A stretch of DNA of 64,000 bases, taken from positions 1-64,000 of the forward strand of contig CALCYT010000048.1 in NCBI GenBank assembly GCA_937906455.1, read 5' to 3'. The position numbers and the translations under genes were made by a program. How positions within the stretch are numbered: position 1 is the stretch's first letter; every line of letters begins with the position of its first letter. This stretch comes from an uncultured Bacteroidales bacterium. GTDB lineage: Bacteria; Bacteroidota; Bacteroidia; Bacteroidales; F082. The notes under the pieces are model-generated. The model ran no database searches. It had not been told where the DNA came from and saw nothing but the letters and a program-made list of their open reading frames with translations. Positions 35,282-46,212 of the stretch are shown one piece after another.

Positions 35282-36293
35282 CGTTCATATAATCAATGAG
35301 ATAGCTTATCGAATCTAAAATATCGACATGCTTCACCACAACATCATAAACAGGTTTTCCGTAATCTTTTATCAGCACAAAACGTATGTCACCGCTTTCG
35401 TTTTTCTTGTCATGAAGCATGATTTCAAGCAGTTTCTCTGTCGAAATGCCATTAAAATCAAATCTATTGAAATTTTGCTTATAAACATTCTTATAGTATG
35501 ATATTATTTCCGGGTTGAGAGCAAAATATTTTTCAGAGAGATACAACGCCGGAACCATGCCGATGGCCACCCCTTCTCCATGAGTTATATTCTCGTGAGT
35601 ATCAATAAGATATGTCTCAAGTGCATGACCTATTGTATGACCGAAGTTCAGAATCTTGCGCATACCCTGTTCAGTGGCGTCAGCCTTGGTGATTTTATCT
35701 TTAGCGTCAATTGCTTGCGCAATAAAATCAGGGCTCAACGGTAATTTAGCGTCCAAGAACGACTTGTCAACGATGAAACCGTATTTTATTATCTCCGCCA
35801 AGCCCGACTGCAGTTCACGCTTTGGCAATGTCTCAAGAAACTCGAACAACACCACCACCGCCAAAGGTTTTGAAAACAGTCCGATTTGATTTTTAAGACC
35901 TTGGAAATCAATACCTGTCTTACCACCAACCGCAGCGTCAACCATCGCCAACAGCGTCGTCGGGATGTTGATGAAATCGATACCTCTTTGATAACACGAT
36001 GCCGCGAAACCACCTATGTCAGTTACCATGCCGCCGCCCACATTAATTAGCAGCGACTTTCTATCAGCATGATTCTCAATAAGTTTCGACCAGATATACT
36101 GAGCTGTTTCTATGTTTTTATACTGTTCTCCTGCCGGAATCACAATCTTTATAGTATTTGATTTGATTAAATCAATTGTTTTCAGATTCTGCCAGCAACA
36201 TCTATCAGTGTTCTCATCCAAAAGAACAAACGTTTTTGTATGAGAATCAATTATTTCGTTTAACTTTTCGATATTTTCCTTATAAAGAATCAT
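35259..36293 (-). CDS. aroB: 3-dehydroquinate synthase
   Basis: 344 residues. The NAD-binding GGGMVTDIGGFAASCYQRGI region is followed by PTTLLAMVDAAVGGKTGID and the metal ligands in LNFGHTIGHALE (near 215) and HGEGVAIGM. It forms dehydroquinate from DAHP. The gene follows tsaE and overlaps aroA by 23 bases. Confidence 0.95.
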   Translation of the reverse strand: MILYKENIEKLNEIIDSHTKTFVLLDENTDRCCWQNLKTIDLIKSNTIKIVIPAGEQYKNIETAQYIWSKLIENHADRKSLLINVGGGMVTDIGGFAASCYQRGIDFINIPTTLLAMVDAAVGGKTGIDFQGLKNQIGLFSKPLAVVVLFEFLETLPKRELQSGLAEIIKYGFIVDKSFLDAKLPLSPDFIAQAIDAKDKITKADATEQGMRKILNFGHTIGHALETYLIDTHENITHGEGVAIGMVPALYLSEKYFALNPEIISYYKNVYKQNFNRFDFNGISTEKLLEIMLHDKKNESGDIRFVLIKDYGKPVYDVVVKHVDILDSISYLIDYMNDANYWSK

Positions 36294-36306
36294 TTTTTAA
36301 TATTTT

Positions 36307-36346
36307 GAGATTTCTCCACTACGCTTCGCTTCGGTCGAAATGACGG
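36307..36346 (-). repeat. dispersed stop-adjacent repeat, copy 3 (full length)
   Basis: The most complete copy: TTTCTCCACTACGCTTCGCT then TCGGTCGAAATGACGG. It begins at the tsaE stop codon and fills most of the gap to the aroB start. Confidence 0.8.
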
Positions 36347-36778
36347 CTACACCACTTTGCATTTGACTGTTCGGCTATCGTTGCCATCACCCGTGGTTAT
36401 CTCCACTTTGATGAAATGTTCGGGCATCAGCGAATCGATTAGCTCAGGCCATTCCAGAAGGCACAGCCGCCCGCTGTAGAAATAGTCCTCATAACCAATG
36501 TCATACACCTCCTCTAACTTCTTGATACGATAGAAATCGAAATGGAATATCGAGCCTTCAACTGGCGTAGGATATTCATTCACCAAGGCGAAAGTCGGAC
36601 TGTTGACCTCGTCTGTCACGCCAAGTTTGTGGCACAGATTCTTAATCAGAGTAGTCTTACCCGCTCCCATCGGCCCATAAAATGCAATAATATTTGATTT
36701 GTCCCGCCAAGAAATCAGCAGGTCAGATACTTGGGAGAGCTCGTCAATACTGTTGATATTAAAAACCTTTTCTAACAT
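36347..36778 (-). CDS. tsaE: tRNA threonylcarbamoyladenosine biosynthesis ATPase TsaE
   Basis: 143 residues. P-loop FYGPMGAGKTTLI near 34-46, SPTFALVNEY near 82 and HFDFYRIKKLEE near 99 are TsaE hallmarks. It partners TsaB and TsaD in t6A modification of ANN-decoding tRNAs. The gene lies between porX and aroB on the same strand. Confidence 0.95.
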   Translation of the reverse strand: MLEKVFNINSIDELSQVSDLLISWRDKSNIIAFYGPMGAGKTTLIKNLCHKLGVTDEVNSPTFALVNEYPTPVEGSIFHFDFYRIKKLEEVYDIGYEDYFYSGRLCLLEWPELIDSLMPEHFIKVEITTGDGNDSRTVKCKVV

Positions 36779-36800
36779 TTTATTTTCATTTTTTAATGTT

Positions 36801-36836
36801 TCTCGACTCCACTTCGTTTCGCTCGAAATGACGGGG
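36801..36836 (-). repeat. dispersed stop-adjacent repeat, copy 4
   Basis: The variant TCTCGACTCCACTTCGTTTC then GCTCGAAATGACG, starting six bases after the porX stop codon. Same orientation as copies 1 and 3. Confidence 0.75.
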
Positions 36837-36841
36837 AGGAA

Positions 36842-38398
36842 CTATTTTGCTTTCAGATGTATGACAGGAATCATCATTTCATTCATAGAGATGCCGCCAT
36901 GCTGGAACGTGTTCCTGTAATAATTGACATAATAATTGTAATTATTGGGATATGCGAAGAAGTCGTTGGCGCGGGCGAAGACGTATGTTGTGGAGACGTT
37001 GACGCGAGGCAGGAAAATCTTCTCGGGGTCTTTCACCTCAAACACCTCTTTAGGGTTGTAGTTCAACGACTTACCGTATTTATACCTCAAATTGGTATTG
37101 ACAGCCTTGTCGCCCAGAATCTTCACCGGGTTTTTCGCCCACACGGAGCCGTGGTCGGTGGTGACTACTACGTCACAGCCTTTGTTTGCTATGAATTTCA
37201 TGATGTCGAAGAGTGACGAATGCTCGAACCACGACAGCATGAGTGAGCGGTAAGCCACCTCGTCGTCAGCTAACTCACGAATGATTTCCATCTCGGTGCG
37301 GGCGTGCGAAAGCATATCGACGAAGTTATACACTATCACGTTTAACTTATTCTGCATCAGGTTGTTCATCTGCTCATACAGCTTCTTGCCGGCCGCCAAG
37401 TTCAACACCTTGTTATACGAATACTTGATGTTTTTTCCATATCTGCGCAGCTGTTCACCGAGAAGTTCGCCCTCAAACTGGTTCTTGGTACCCTCGTCTT
37501 CCTCGTCAACCCAATATTTAGGGTAATGACGGCGTATCTCCAGAGGCATCAGTCCGGCGAAGATGGCGTTACGCGCATATTGCGTGGTTGTGGGCAGGAT
37601 GCTGTAATAGATGTCATCGTCATCAACACGGAAATAATTCTCGATGAGCGGCTGTATCGCCTTCCACTGGTCGTAGCGCAGGTTGTCTATCAATATGAAA
37701 AACAAGGGCTTATCATTGTTTTCAAGACAGTTGAACACCTTGTCGCGCATCACGGTATGCGACATTGTCGGCTTGTTGACCGTCTTGCCGGCCACCCAGT
37801 CGCGGTAGTTTTTCTCAACATAACGCGAGAACTGCGTGTTCGCCTCGTTTTTCTGCATGAAAAGCACTTCTTTTATGCCTTCGTCGGTCGATTTCTGAAG
37901 CTCAAGCTCCCATCGGGTGATATTTTTATACACCCCCGCCCATTCGTCATAATTGAGATTGTTGTTCAAATCCATTCCGATTTTACGGAACTCTTGCTGG
38001 TATTTCGACGTTGATTTCTCGTCAACGAGTTTTTTGTTCTCTAAATTGCGTTTCAGTGAAAGCAGTATCTGGTTGGGATTCACCGGTTTTATCAGGTAAT
38101 CCGCGATGTTGCTGCCGATGGCGTCTTCCATGATACGTTCTTCCTCGCTCTTCGTTATCATCACCACGGGGAGATTCGGGAAGTCGGCTTTTATCATCTC
38201 CAAAGCCTCGACGCCTGATATTCCCGGCATCTGTTCGTCTAAGAAAACGATGTCGAAATGCCCGTCGCGCACCATCTCCACCGCCTCGCTGCCGTTGATG
38301 GCGGTCTCCACCTCGTAACCTTTCTGCTCCAAAAACATAATATGCGGCCTCAGAAGCTCAATCTCATCGTCAGCCCAAAGAATTCTTGTGTTTGCCAT
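36842..38398 (-). CDS. porX: PorX: response regulator with PglZ phosphatase-like domain (T9SS control)
   Basis: 518 residues. Residues 1-120 are a CheY-like receiver with the phospho-acceptor Asp in FLDEQMPG near 53 and the conserved Lys in IKPVNP near 104. Residues 200-500 are a PglZ/alkaline phosphatase-like domain with FILIDNLRYDQW near 238, metal-ligand regions VTTDHGS near 420, and a conserved end (FQHGGISMNEMMIPVI). PorX with the kinase PorY controls type IX secretion in Bacteroidetes, and two T9SS cargo proteins occur in this window (1-3626 and 52698-54731). It has no DNA-binding domain. It follows rnhB by about 50 bases. Confidence 0.93.
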   Translation of the reverse strand: MANTRILWADDEIELLRPHIMFLEQKGYEVETAINGSEAVEMVRDGHFDIVFLDEQMPGISGVEALEMIKADFPNLPVVMITKSEEERIMEDAIGSNIADYLIKPVNPNQILLSLKRNLENKKLVDEKSTSKYQQEFRKIGMDLNNNLNYDEWAGVYKNITRWELELQKSTDEGIKEVLFMQKNEANTQFSRYVEKNYRDWVAGKTVNKPTMSHTVMRDKVFNCLENNDKPLFFILIDNLRYDQWKAIQPLIENYFRVDDDDIYYSILPTTTQYARNAIFAGLMPLEIRRHYPKYWVDEEDEGTKNQFEGELLGEQLRRYGKNIKYSYNKVLNLAAGKKLYEQMNNLMQNKLNVIVYNFVDMLSHARTEMEIIRELADDEVAYRSLMLSWFEHSSLFDIMKFIANKGCDVVVTTDHGSVWAKNPVKILGDKAVNTNLRYKYGKSLNYNPKEVFEVKDPEKIFLPRVNVSTTYVFARANDFFAYPNNYNYYVNYYRNTFQHGGISMNEMMIPVIHLKAK

Positions 38399-38448
38399 AA
38401 TTATTTTTTCTATTAGAACGTGAAAGGTGTGCTTTTGTTTTACAATTT

Positions 38449-39045
38449 TTAAAATAATTTCAGCTGAATAGACATGTTGAACGTTTTACGGTGGTATGGT
38501 GACATGCCAAATTCCGCCACAGCGTTCTTATGTTCTATTGTGGGATAGCCTTTATTTTGTTTCCAATTATAGTTAGGATATTGAATATCAAGCTCTTCCA
38601 TCAGATGGTCACGTGTCGTCTTCGCCAGAATCGATGCTGCCGCTATTGCTTGGTATTTGGCGTCACCACCCACTATGCACTGATGTTTTATGTCATGATA
38701 CGGATTGAAGCGGTTGCCGTCGATAAGCAGCAGCTCGGGACGTATTGTCAGCCGGTCGATGGCGCGGTGCATCGCCAGAAACGATGCGTTGAGGATGTTT
38801 ATCTCATCAATTTCCTCCGCTGACACCACACCCACTCCATAGGCGGCAGCGTTCTCCAACACTTTGATTCTCAGCTTCTCACGTTGTCTCTCCGACAGTT
38901 TCTTCGAGTCGTCGAACTCAGGGAAATTCATGCCTCGGGGCAAAATAACAGCTGCCGCCACCACAGGTCCCGCTATGCAGCCTCGCCCTGCCTCGTCACA
39001 GCCCGCCTCTATGAGATTTTCGGTGAAAAACGGTTTCAGATTCAT
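38449..39045 (-). CDS. rnhB: Ribonuclease HII
   Basis: 198 residues. The N-terminal AGCDEAGRGCIAGPVVAAAV holds the first acidic residues, and LLIDGNRF plus GGDAKYQAIAAASILAKTTR complete the type 2 RNase H site. It removes ribonucleotides and RNA-DNA hybrids. The frame is open to 39144, but the ATG at 39045 overlaps the upstream membrane-protein stop (ATGA) and matches the family N terminus. Confidence 0.95.
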   Translation of the reverse strand: MNLKPFFTENLIEAGCDEAGRGCIAGPVVAAAVILPRGMNFPEFDDSKKLSERQREKLRIKVLENAAAYGVGVVSAEEIDEINILNASFLAMHRAIDRLTIRPELLLIDGNRFNPYHDIKHQCIVGGDAKYQAIAAASILAKTTRDHLMEELDIQYPNYNWKQNKGYPTIEHKNAVAEFGMSPYHRKTFNMSIQLKLF

Positions 39046-40034
39046 AATCTTATCCCAAATAATGGCAAATATTGATTCACAATCACAACAACCATCATCA
39101 CAATTATCAAAATGTCGATAATTTTCGATTTTCTGACATAACAAAACGCCGTCGAGAGAAACACTGCTAACACTATGAATATCAATCCGTTACTCAACAC
39201 TGGCTGTTTTAAGAACAACATCACTACGCTGAAAAGCATCAGCAACACCGTTGAGCTTGTTTTTTTCCTTGTGCTGATGGAATTGTCGGCGTCTTCAGAT
39301 TTTATTATCATAAACGACAAAACAAACAAAACACCTACTATTAATAATGTGACGATTTCCACTGTCCCCCATCCCGATGTTTCAAACGATAAATTATTGA
39401 ATATCAACGTATAAGCCCCTATGTTCTTTATCAGAGTCTTAGTGAAATAAAAAATGGCGAACAAAACAAAATACGGCAGAATGAATCCGACCAAGGGAAT
39501 CACATACAGACGGAACCCGCGCATACTCATTATCATCATGGATATTAACAGCCAGAGTATCAATATGATAGACGGAAAATAAAACATCGTTGCCAACGAC
39601 AGGAAAAATCCGGCATTCATCAGATACATCTCAGGTTTTTCAACGAGATAGATCAAATAGACGGTTTGCATTGACATCATTATGAACAGGCCGGCGATGA
39701 GGAACGGGTAATATTCCACACACAGAGGCGCGCCGCACACACAAAGCACGAACATCAGCGCTCCTATGCTGCTATTGCGTGTAACCATTTGATTTACAGA
39801 CATCATCGAGTTGAAGAAGATCACGCTGACAATGAACACGGCGAAGGTGAGAAGCGAGATGAAGAAAGGCGACAAGCCTAAATCGTTTGTCAGGATGTTA
39901 AACAATGGCGTTGTCGGATTGTCTTCAAACACAGGCGAGGTGGAGGAAAGAAACACAGGCAGCCATAGTGCCACGATGAGCAGCACTATCACAACAAGTT
40001 GTGCCATATACGTGTGTTTGAAGAACTTAAGCAT
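39042..40034 (-). CDS. DUF6427-like multipass inner membrane protein
   Basis: 330 residues with roughly nine to ten hydrophobic segments and almost no long soluble region. It matches the pattern of a Bacteroidetes-specific family of unknown function, commonly near purD-like housekeeping genes. The ATG at 40034 overlaps the purD stop as TGATG; a GTG one codon earlier is possible. Function cannot be inferred. Confidence 0.75.
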   Translation of the reverse strand: MLKFFKHTYMAQLVVIVLLIVALWLPVFLSSTSPVFEDNPTTPLFNILTNDLGLSPFFISLLTFAVFIVSVIFFNSMMSVNQMVTRNSSIGALMFVLCVCGAPLCVEYYPFLIAGLFIMMSMQTVYLIYLVEKPEMYLMNAGFFLSLATMFYFPSIILILWLLISMMIMSMRGFRLYVIPLVGFILPYFVLFAIFYFTKTLIKNIGAYTLIFNNLSFETSGWGTVEIVTLLIVGVLFVLSFMIIKSEDADNSISTRKKTSSTVLLMLFSVVMLFLKQPVLSNGLIFIVLAVFLSTAFCYVRKSKIIDILIIVMMVVVIVNQYLPLFGIRL

Positions 40035-41404
40035 CACAGATTCATTAAGTCCAATCCGATGTCATGACGATAGTTCTTACCCTCAAACACTATCATTTTC
40101 GCGTTATGGTAAGCTTTTTCGCGAGCCTCGGCTATTGTTTTTCCGTGCGCTGTCACCGCCATGACACGTCCACCCGATGTAACAATATCATTATCAACGA
40201 GTTTAGTGCCAGCATGAGCCACTATACAGCATGGACAGACATTGTCAAGACCCGAGATCCTCATTCCTTTTTTATAACTCTCAGGGTAGCCGCCTGAAAC
40301 GAGCATCACGGTGACCGATGTCTCAGGATTTATCTCAAAACGAGCCTCATTCAATCTGCCCACGGCGCATTTGTCGAGCAAATCAGCGAAATCGGAGTCG
40401 ATGCGCGTCATCACGCCCTCGGTCTCGGGGTCGCCCATACGCACGTTGTACTCTATGACGTATGGGTCGCCGCCACAATTCATCAACCCTAAGAAGATGA
40501 AGCCTTTATAATCTATTTTCTCGTTTTTAAGACCCTCGATGGTAGGTTTGATGATACGGTTTTCCACTTTCTTAACGAAGTCAGGGGTGACGAAAGGAAC
40601 GGGTGACACGGCGCCCATGCCGCCGGTGTTAAGACCGGTGTCGCCATCGCCTATGCGCTTGTAATCCTTGGCTTCAGGCAGAATCACATAATGTTCGCCG
40701 TCGGTGAGTACAAACATTGACACCTCTATGCCTTTGAGAAATTGTTCTATGACAACTTTTGCGGAAGCGGCACCGAATTTCCCGGACAGCATCTCCTTCA
40801 ATTCAGTCTTTGCCTCTTTTATGTCATTGACAATCAACACCCCTTTACCCGCAGCGAGACCATCGGCTTTAAGCACATACGGAGCTTCGAGCGTCTCAAG
40901 ATAATGCAATCCCTCTGTCAGATTATCCGCGGTCACGGTGAGGCATCGCGCTGTCGGGATGCCATATCTCTCCATAAACCGCTTGGCGAAAGCCTTAGAG
41001 CCTTCAAGTTGCGCGCCGTTCTTTTCAGGACCGATGATTTTAACATCTTTCAAGTCGTCGTCGTTCTTGAAGAAATCAACAATGCCATCGACGAGAGGCT
41101 GTTCAGGGCCGACAACCACGAGATTGATGTTATTTTTCAGCACGACATCTTTAACCGCCTGAAAATCAGCGATATTGATAGCGATATTCTCACCAACCGA
41201 CATCGTGCCTGCATTGCCAGGAGCGATGTAAACCTTTGACACTCTGTCGCTTTGCGCTATTTTCCAAGCGAGGGCATGTTCACGACCGCCTGAGCCAAGG
41301 ACCAAGACCCTGCGCTCAACAGCTGTCACATACTGCCACTGAACATCTTTCCAATTCACGGCTTCTTTTTGATTGTCAACATTATACATCACTATTCTTT
41401 CCAT
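40034..41404 (-). CDS. purD: Phosphoribosylamine-glycine ligase
   Basis: 456 residues. GAR synthetase blocks are intact: VLVLGSGGREHALAWKIAQ, PGNAGTMSV, GPEQPLVDGI, ADGLAAGKGV and the ATP-grasp part YNVRMGDPETE. It ligates glycine to phosphoribosylamine in purine synthesis. The ATG at 41404 places about 30 extra residues before the usual start (VERRVLVLGSGG). A GTG at about residue 26 would restore a typical N terminus, so the start is uncertain. Confidence 0.93.
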   Translation of the reverse strand: MERIVMYNVDNQKEAVNWKDVQWQYVTAVERRVLVLGSGGREHALAWKIAQSDRVSKVYIAPGNAGTMSVGENIAINIADFQAVKDVVLKNNINLVVVGPEQPLVDGIVDFFKNDDDLKDVKIIGPEKNGAQLEGSKAFAKRFMERYGIPTARCLTVTADNLTEGLHYLETLEAPYVLKADGLAAGKGVLIVNDIKEAKTELKEMLSGKFGAASAKVVIEQFLKGIEVSMFVLTDGEHYVILPEAKDYKRIGDGDTGLNTGGMGAVSPVPFVTPDFVKKVENRIIKPTIEGLKNEKIDYKGFIFLGLMNCGGDPYVIEYNVRMGDPETEGVMTRIDSDFADLLDKCAVGRLNEARFEINPETSVTVMLVSGGYPESYKKGMRISGLDNVCPCCIVAHAGTKLVDNDIVTSGGRVMAVTAHGKTIAEAREKAYHNAKMIVFEGKNYRHDIGLDLMNL

Positions 41405-41440
41405 ATTACATATTTTTAAATCAACGATTATGTTAATAAG

Positions 41441-41465
41441 CTTTCTCCACTACGACTCGTTCGCT
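41441..41465 (-). repeat. dispersed repeat copy 5 (degenerate), supplying a stop codon
   Basis: TTTCTCCACTACGACTCGTT spans the stop of the GT4 gene at 41450. The minus-strand GTAGTGGAGAAA part of the repeat provides its TAG, so the C terminus (ANES) is encoded by the element. Confidence 0.6.
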
Positions 41466-42568
41466 ATCACATCATACCATTTTTCCGCCGCCTTGTCCCA
41501 AGAGAAGTCGTTTCGCCGCACTCTTCCCTTCTCTATCAATGTGTTACGGATATTTTCGTCCATCACAAGCTCCATTGCGCTTGCTATCGACTCTATATTG
41601 AACGGGTCAACGAGTAGTGCCGCGTCGCCGGCGACCTCAGGCATGGAGGTGACATTGGAAGTTATCACAGGCACGTCGCATTTGTAAGCCTCTATTATAG
41701 GGATGCCGAAGCCCTCAAAATAAGAGACATACACCGATGCCAAGGCAGCGGCTGTAACACGTTGAAGGTCAGGCATCTGCAGATGCCCCACAAACACTAC
41801 ATCGTTTTTATGTATCATAGCGTCGTAAGCCTGCCGGATAGGCTCCGTCCACCAGCGTTTCTCCCCGACTATCAACAACTTAAGGTCAGAGCCGGTACGT
41901 TCTTTAAACAAATCGTATGCAGGAAACAGCCGTGCCAGATTTTTCCGCGGATGCAGCGAGCCGACAAACATAAAGTATTGACAGCCTGAAGTATATATAT
42001 TCCTCACAAGAGCTTTATCCGCCTCTGATATAGGCTTGAAGCCATCGTTGGCACCGTTATAAACCACGTGTATCTTCCCCGGCTCAATCTTGTAATTGTC
42101 GATGATGTCTTGTTTTGAAAATTCCGACACCGTTATGATTTTCATGGCTTTATGAGCATATTTCGGGAAGAATTTCTTATAATGCCAGAGTGCCAATCTT
42201 GGGAAATCCTGCGGGAAATGCTCGAAGTTAATGTCATGAAACACAGCTATTTGCGGTGTTTTTGAGCGCAGGCTCAGGTAAGCGTCCGGCGACACGAAGA
42301 CATCGGGTTTTATCTTACGCAGGGCGCGGCGCACCGACATCTCGAAGTAAATGACATACAAAAACGGATGTCGTGCCTGGGGGCACAGCACCACCGGCGT
42401 GACATTGTCGCCGAATATGAATCCGGGGTCGGGTTTTCTGTCGAAGAGAAAATAGAACTCGTCGTCGGGATGTGCCTTGACGATACGGCTGAGCGTCTCG
42501 CACGTGACCCATCCGATGCCTTCGAGCTTGTCTTTCAACAGCAACCGAGTATTTACCGCTATTTTCAT
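41450..42568 (-). CDS. GT4 family glycosyltransferase
   Basis: 372 residues, GT-B fold. Motifs are PQIAVFHDINFEHFPQDFP near 130, ITVSEFSKQDII near 170, FVGSLHPRKNLARLF near 225 and YFEGFGIPIIEAYKCDVPVI near 305 (E-x7-E). It probably builds surface polysaccharide or LPS. It follows frdB by about 95 bases and has its own possible -7 box (TAATTTTG at 42583-42590), so cotranscription with frd is uncertain. The substrate is unknown. Confidence 0.85.
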   Translation of the reverse strand: MKIAVNTRLLLKDKLEGIGWVTCETLSRIVKAHPDDEFYFLFDRKPDPGFIFGDNVTPVVLCPQARHPFLYVIYFEMSVRRALRKIKPDVFVSPDAYLSLRSKTPQIAVFHDINFEHFPQDFPRLALWHYKKFFPKYAHKAMKIITVSEFSKQDIIDNYKIEPGKIHVVYNGANDGFKPISEADKALVRNIYTSGCQYFMFVGSLHPRKNLARLFPAYDLFKERTGSDLKLLIVGEKRWWTEPIRQAYDAMIHKNDVVFVGHLQMPDLQRVTAAALASVYVSYFEGFGIPIIEAYKCDVPVITSNVTSMPEVAGDAALLVDPFNIESIASAMELVMDENIRNTLIEKGRVRRNDFSWDKAAEKWYDVIANES

Positions 42569-42664
42569 CTAAACACTTTTTGCAAAATTACAAATTCTTT
42601 TACAAATATCGACGTTTTTTTTGACATTTGTCATTCCCGTTTCGTCAGCAACCCCATGACATCA

Positions 42665-43408
42665 TTATTTCTTCAATTTTGCGGCGAGATAATATCTGTT
42701 CATACGCGCTATGTTAGACACGGAGATGTTTTTCGGGCATTCAGCTTGGCAGGCGTATGTGTTTGAGCAGTTTCCGAATCCGAGAGCGTCCATGCGCGCC
42801 ACCATTTTTTGCACACGGTCATCCGATTCCACCTCGCCTTGCGGCAGGAGTGCGAGCTGCGACACCTTGGCGCCCACGAAGAGCATGGCGCTTCCGTTTT
42901 TACAAGCCGCCACGCAGGCGCCGCAGCCTATGCAGGAAGCGGCATCCATCGACAAATCAGCGTTGTGTTTGTTGATGAGGATGGTGTTGGCATCGGGGAC
43001 GCCGCCGGTGTGCACCGAGATGTAGCCTCCGGCCTGAATCAGCTTATCGAGAGCCGAGCGGTCAACCATAAGGTCTTTTATTATCGGGAATGCCTCCGAA
43101 CGCCACGGCTCCACGGTGATGGTGTCGCCGTCATGGAACTTGCGCATGTGCAGCTGGCATGTGGTGGTGTTCTTGAACCTCCCGTGAGGATGTCCGTTGA
43201 TATATAACCCGCATGCTCCGCAGATGCCTTCGCGACAGTCGTGGTCGAAACTGACAGGGTCGTCACCATTCAAGACAAGACGCTCATTGAGGATGTCGAG
43301 CATCTCAAGGAACGATGCCTCCGCAGGAACGTCATTTAATTGATATTCAACGAATTTGCCTTTAGAAGCAGCATTATGCTGACGCCAGATTTTGAGTTTA
43401 AAGTTCAT
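42665..43408 (-). CDS. frdB: Fumarate reductase/succinate dehydrogenase iron-sulfur subunit
   Basis: 247 residues. The [2Fe-2S] ligands lie in DCREGICGACGLYING near 60. The C-terminal cluster ligands are in SCIGCGACVAACKNGSA near 150 and YACQAECPKNISV near 218. It relays electrons between the quinone site in FrdC and the flavin in FrdA. In a Bacteroidales anaerobe the likely direction is fumarate reduction to succinate. It is separated from frdA by a 96-base AT-rich tandem repeat. Confidence 0.95.
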   Translation of the reverse strand: MNFKLKIWRQHNAASKGKFVEYQLNDVPAEASFLEMLDILNERLVLNGDDPVSFDHDCREGICGACGLYINGHPHGRFKNTTTCQLHMRKFHDGDTITVEPWRSEAFPIIKDLMVDRSALDKLIQAGGYISVHTGGVPDANTILINKHNADLSMDAASCIGCGACVAACKNGSAMLFVGAKVSQLALLPQGEVESDDRVQKMVARMDALGFGNCSNTYACQAECPKNISVSNIARMNRYYLAAKLKK

Positions 43409-43500
43409 AAAGTATTAAAGTTTGTAAAGTTCGTAAAGTTTGAAAGTTTATAAAGTTCGTAAAGTTTGAAAGTATGAAAGTTTATAAACTTTTAACTTTA
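43409..43500. repeat. AT-rich 7-8 bp tandem array between frdA and frdB
   Basis: Degenerate units of the type AAAGTTTG/TAAAGTTC repeat about eleven times and end in an inverted AGTTTATAAACTT. The array fills the entire intercistronic gap, so it is transcribed within the frd operon. Confidence 0.75.
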
Positions 43501-43504
43501 AAAA

Positions 43505-45439
<1,935 letters not shown>

Positions 45440-45443
45440 TATT

Positions 45444-46097
45444 CTAAACAATTAACCAATAATATATTACAACAGAGGCGAACATCAGCATGATGATGGT
45501 GGCGAAAAATGTGCCGAGCCTTTCAAAACGGCGTTTCCACTTGATGTTGCTCCATCCTATCGACTGCATCACGCTGGCGATGCCGTGCGAGAGGTGAAAC
45601 CATATCGCGACAATCCAAATCAGATACATGATGCTGAAATAGTTGTGTGAGAATATGAATTTTATTTGTTCGATTCCATCTACAGGCTCGTTGCCTCTAA
45701 GTTCCTGAAGTTGCATCTTCGACCAGAAGTCGTAAAGATGAAACGCCAACCCGTAAAGCACTATCAATCCTATCACGAGCATGTTTTTCGACGCCCACGA
45801 CACGTCTTCCGGGCGCTCGTTGACGGCATAACGCCGTCTGCCTCGCGCCCTATAGTTCTGCAATGACAGTATGAAAGCGTAAACGACATGAATCACCATC
45901 AAGATGGCGAGTATTATGGTGCCTACGACTGCATACCAGTTGCCGCCGAGAAACTCGCAAATCCAACGGTAGCCGTCTTCCGAGAAAATCGCCACGAGAT
46001 TCATCGCGCCGTGAAAAAGCAGGAACAGCGTCAAACCTGCGCCGGACACCGCCATTATCAGCTTTTTCGTCACTGAGGAAAAACCTTTTTTACCCAT
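45444..46097 (-). CDS. frdC: Fumarate reductase/succinate dehydrogenase cytochrome b subunit
   Basis: 217 residues with five hydrophobic helices and candidate heme ligands His in LLFHGAMNLV, VIHVVYAF, GLAFHLYDF and FHLSHGIASVMQ. This single-subunit diheme type belongs to B-type enzymes of Bacteroidetes and epsilonproteobacteria. It anchors FrdAB and exchanges electrons with menaquinol. It ends 5 bases before the frdA ATG and starts the operon. Confidence 0.9.
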   Translation of the reverse strand: MGKKGFSSVTKKLIMAVSGAGLTLFLLFHGAMNLVAIFSEDGYRWICEFLGGNWYAVVGTIILAILMVIHVVYAFILSLQNYRARGRRRYAVNERPEDVSWASKNMLVIGLIVLYGLAFHLYDFWSKMQLQELRGNEPVDGIEQIKFIFSHNYFSIMYLIWIVAIWFHLSHGIASVMQSIGWSNIKWKRRFERLGTFFATIIMLMFASVVIYYWLIV

Positions 46098-46122
46098 GAA
46101 AGAACTATTTTGTTACAGTTTA

Positions 46123-46130
46123 CAAAAGTA
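46123..46130 (-). promoter_or_regulatory. -7 promoter box of the frd operon
   Basis: TACTTTTG on the minus strand, 26 bases before the frdC ATG. No clear -33 TTG. Confidence 0.5.
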
Positions 46131-46176
46131 CAAAATATAATGACAGGATTGAAAAAGATTTACATGATTTTTTTGT

Positions 46177-46207
46177 TCATTTCGACTGAAGCGAAGCGGA
46201 ATGGCGA
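46177..46207 (+). repeat. dispersed repeat copy 6, opposite orientation
   Basis: TCATTTCGACTGAAGCGAAG then CGGAATGG, six bases from the stop of the BtuG-like gene but inverted relative to the other copies. Confidence 0.6.
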
Positions 46208-46212
46208 TTTTT

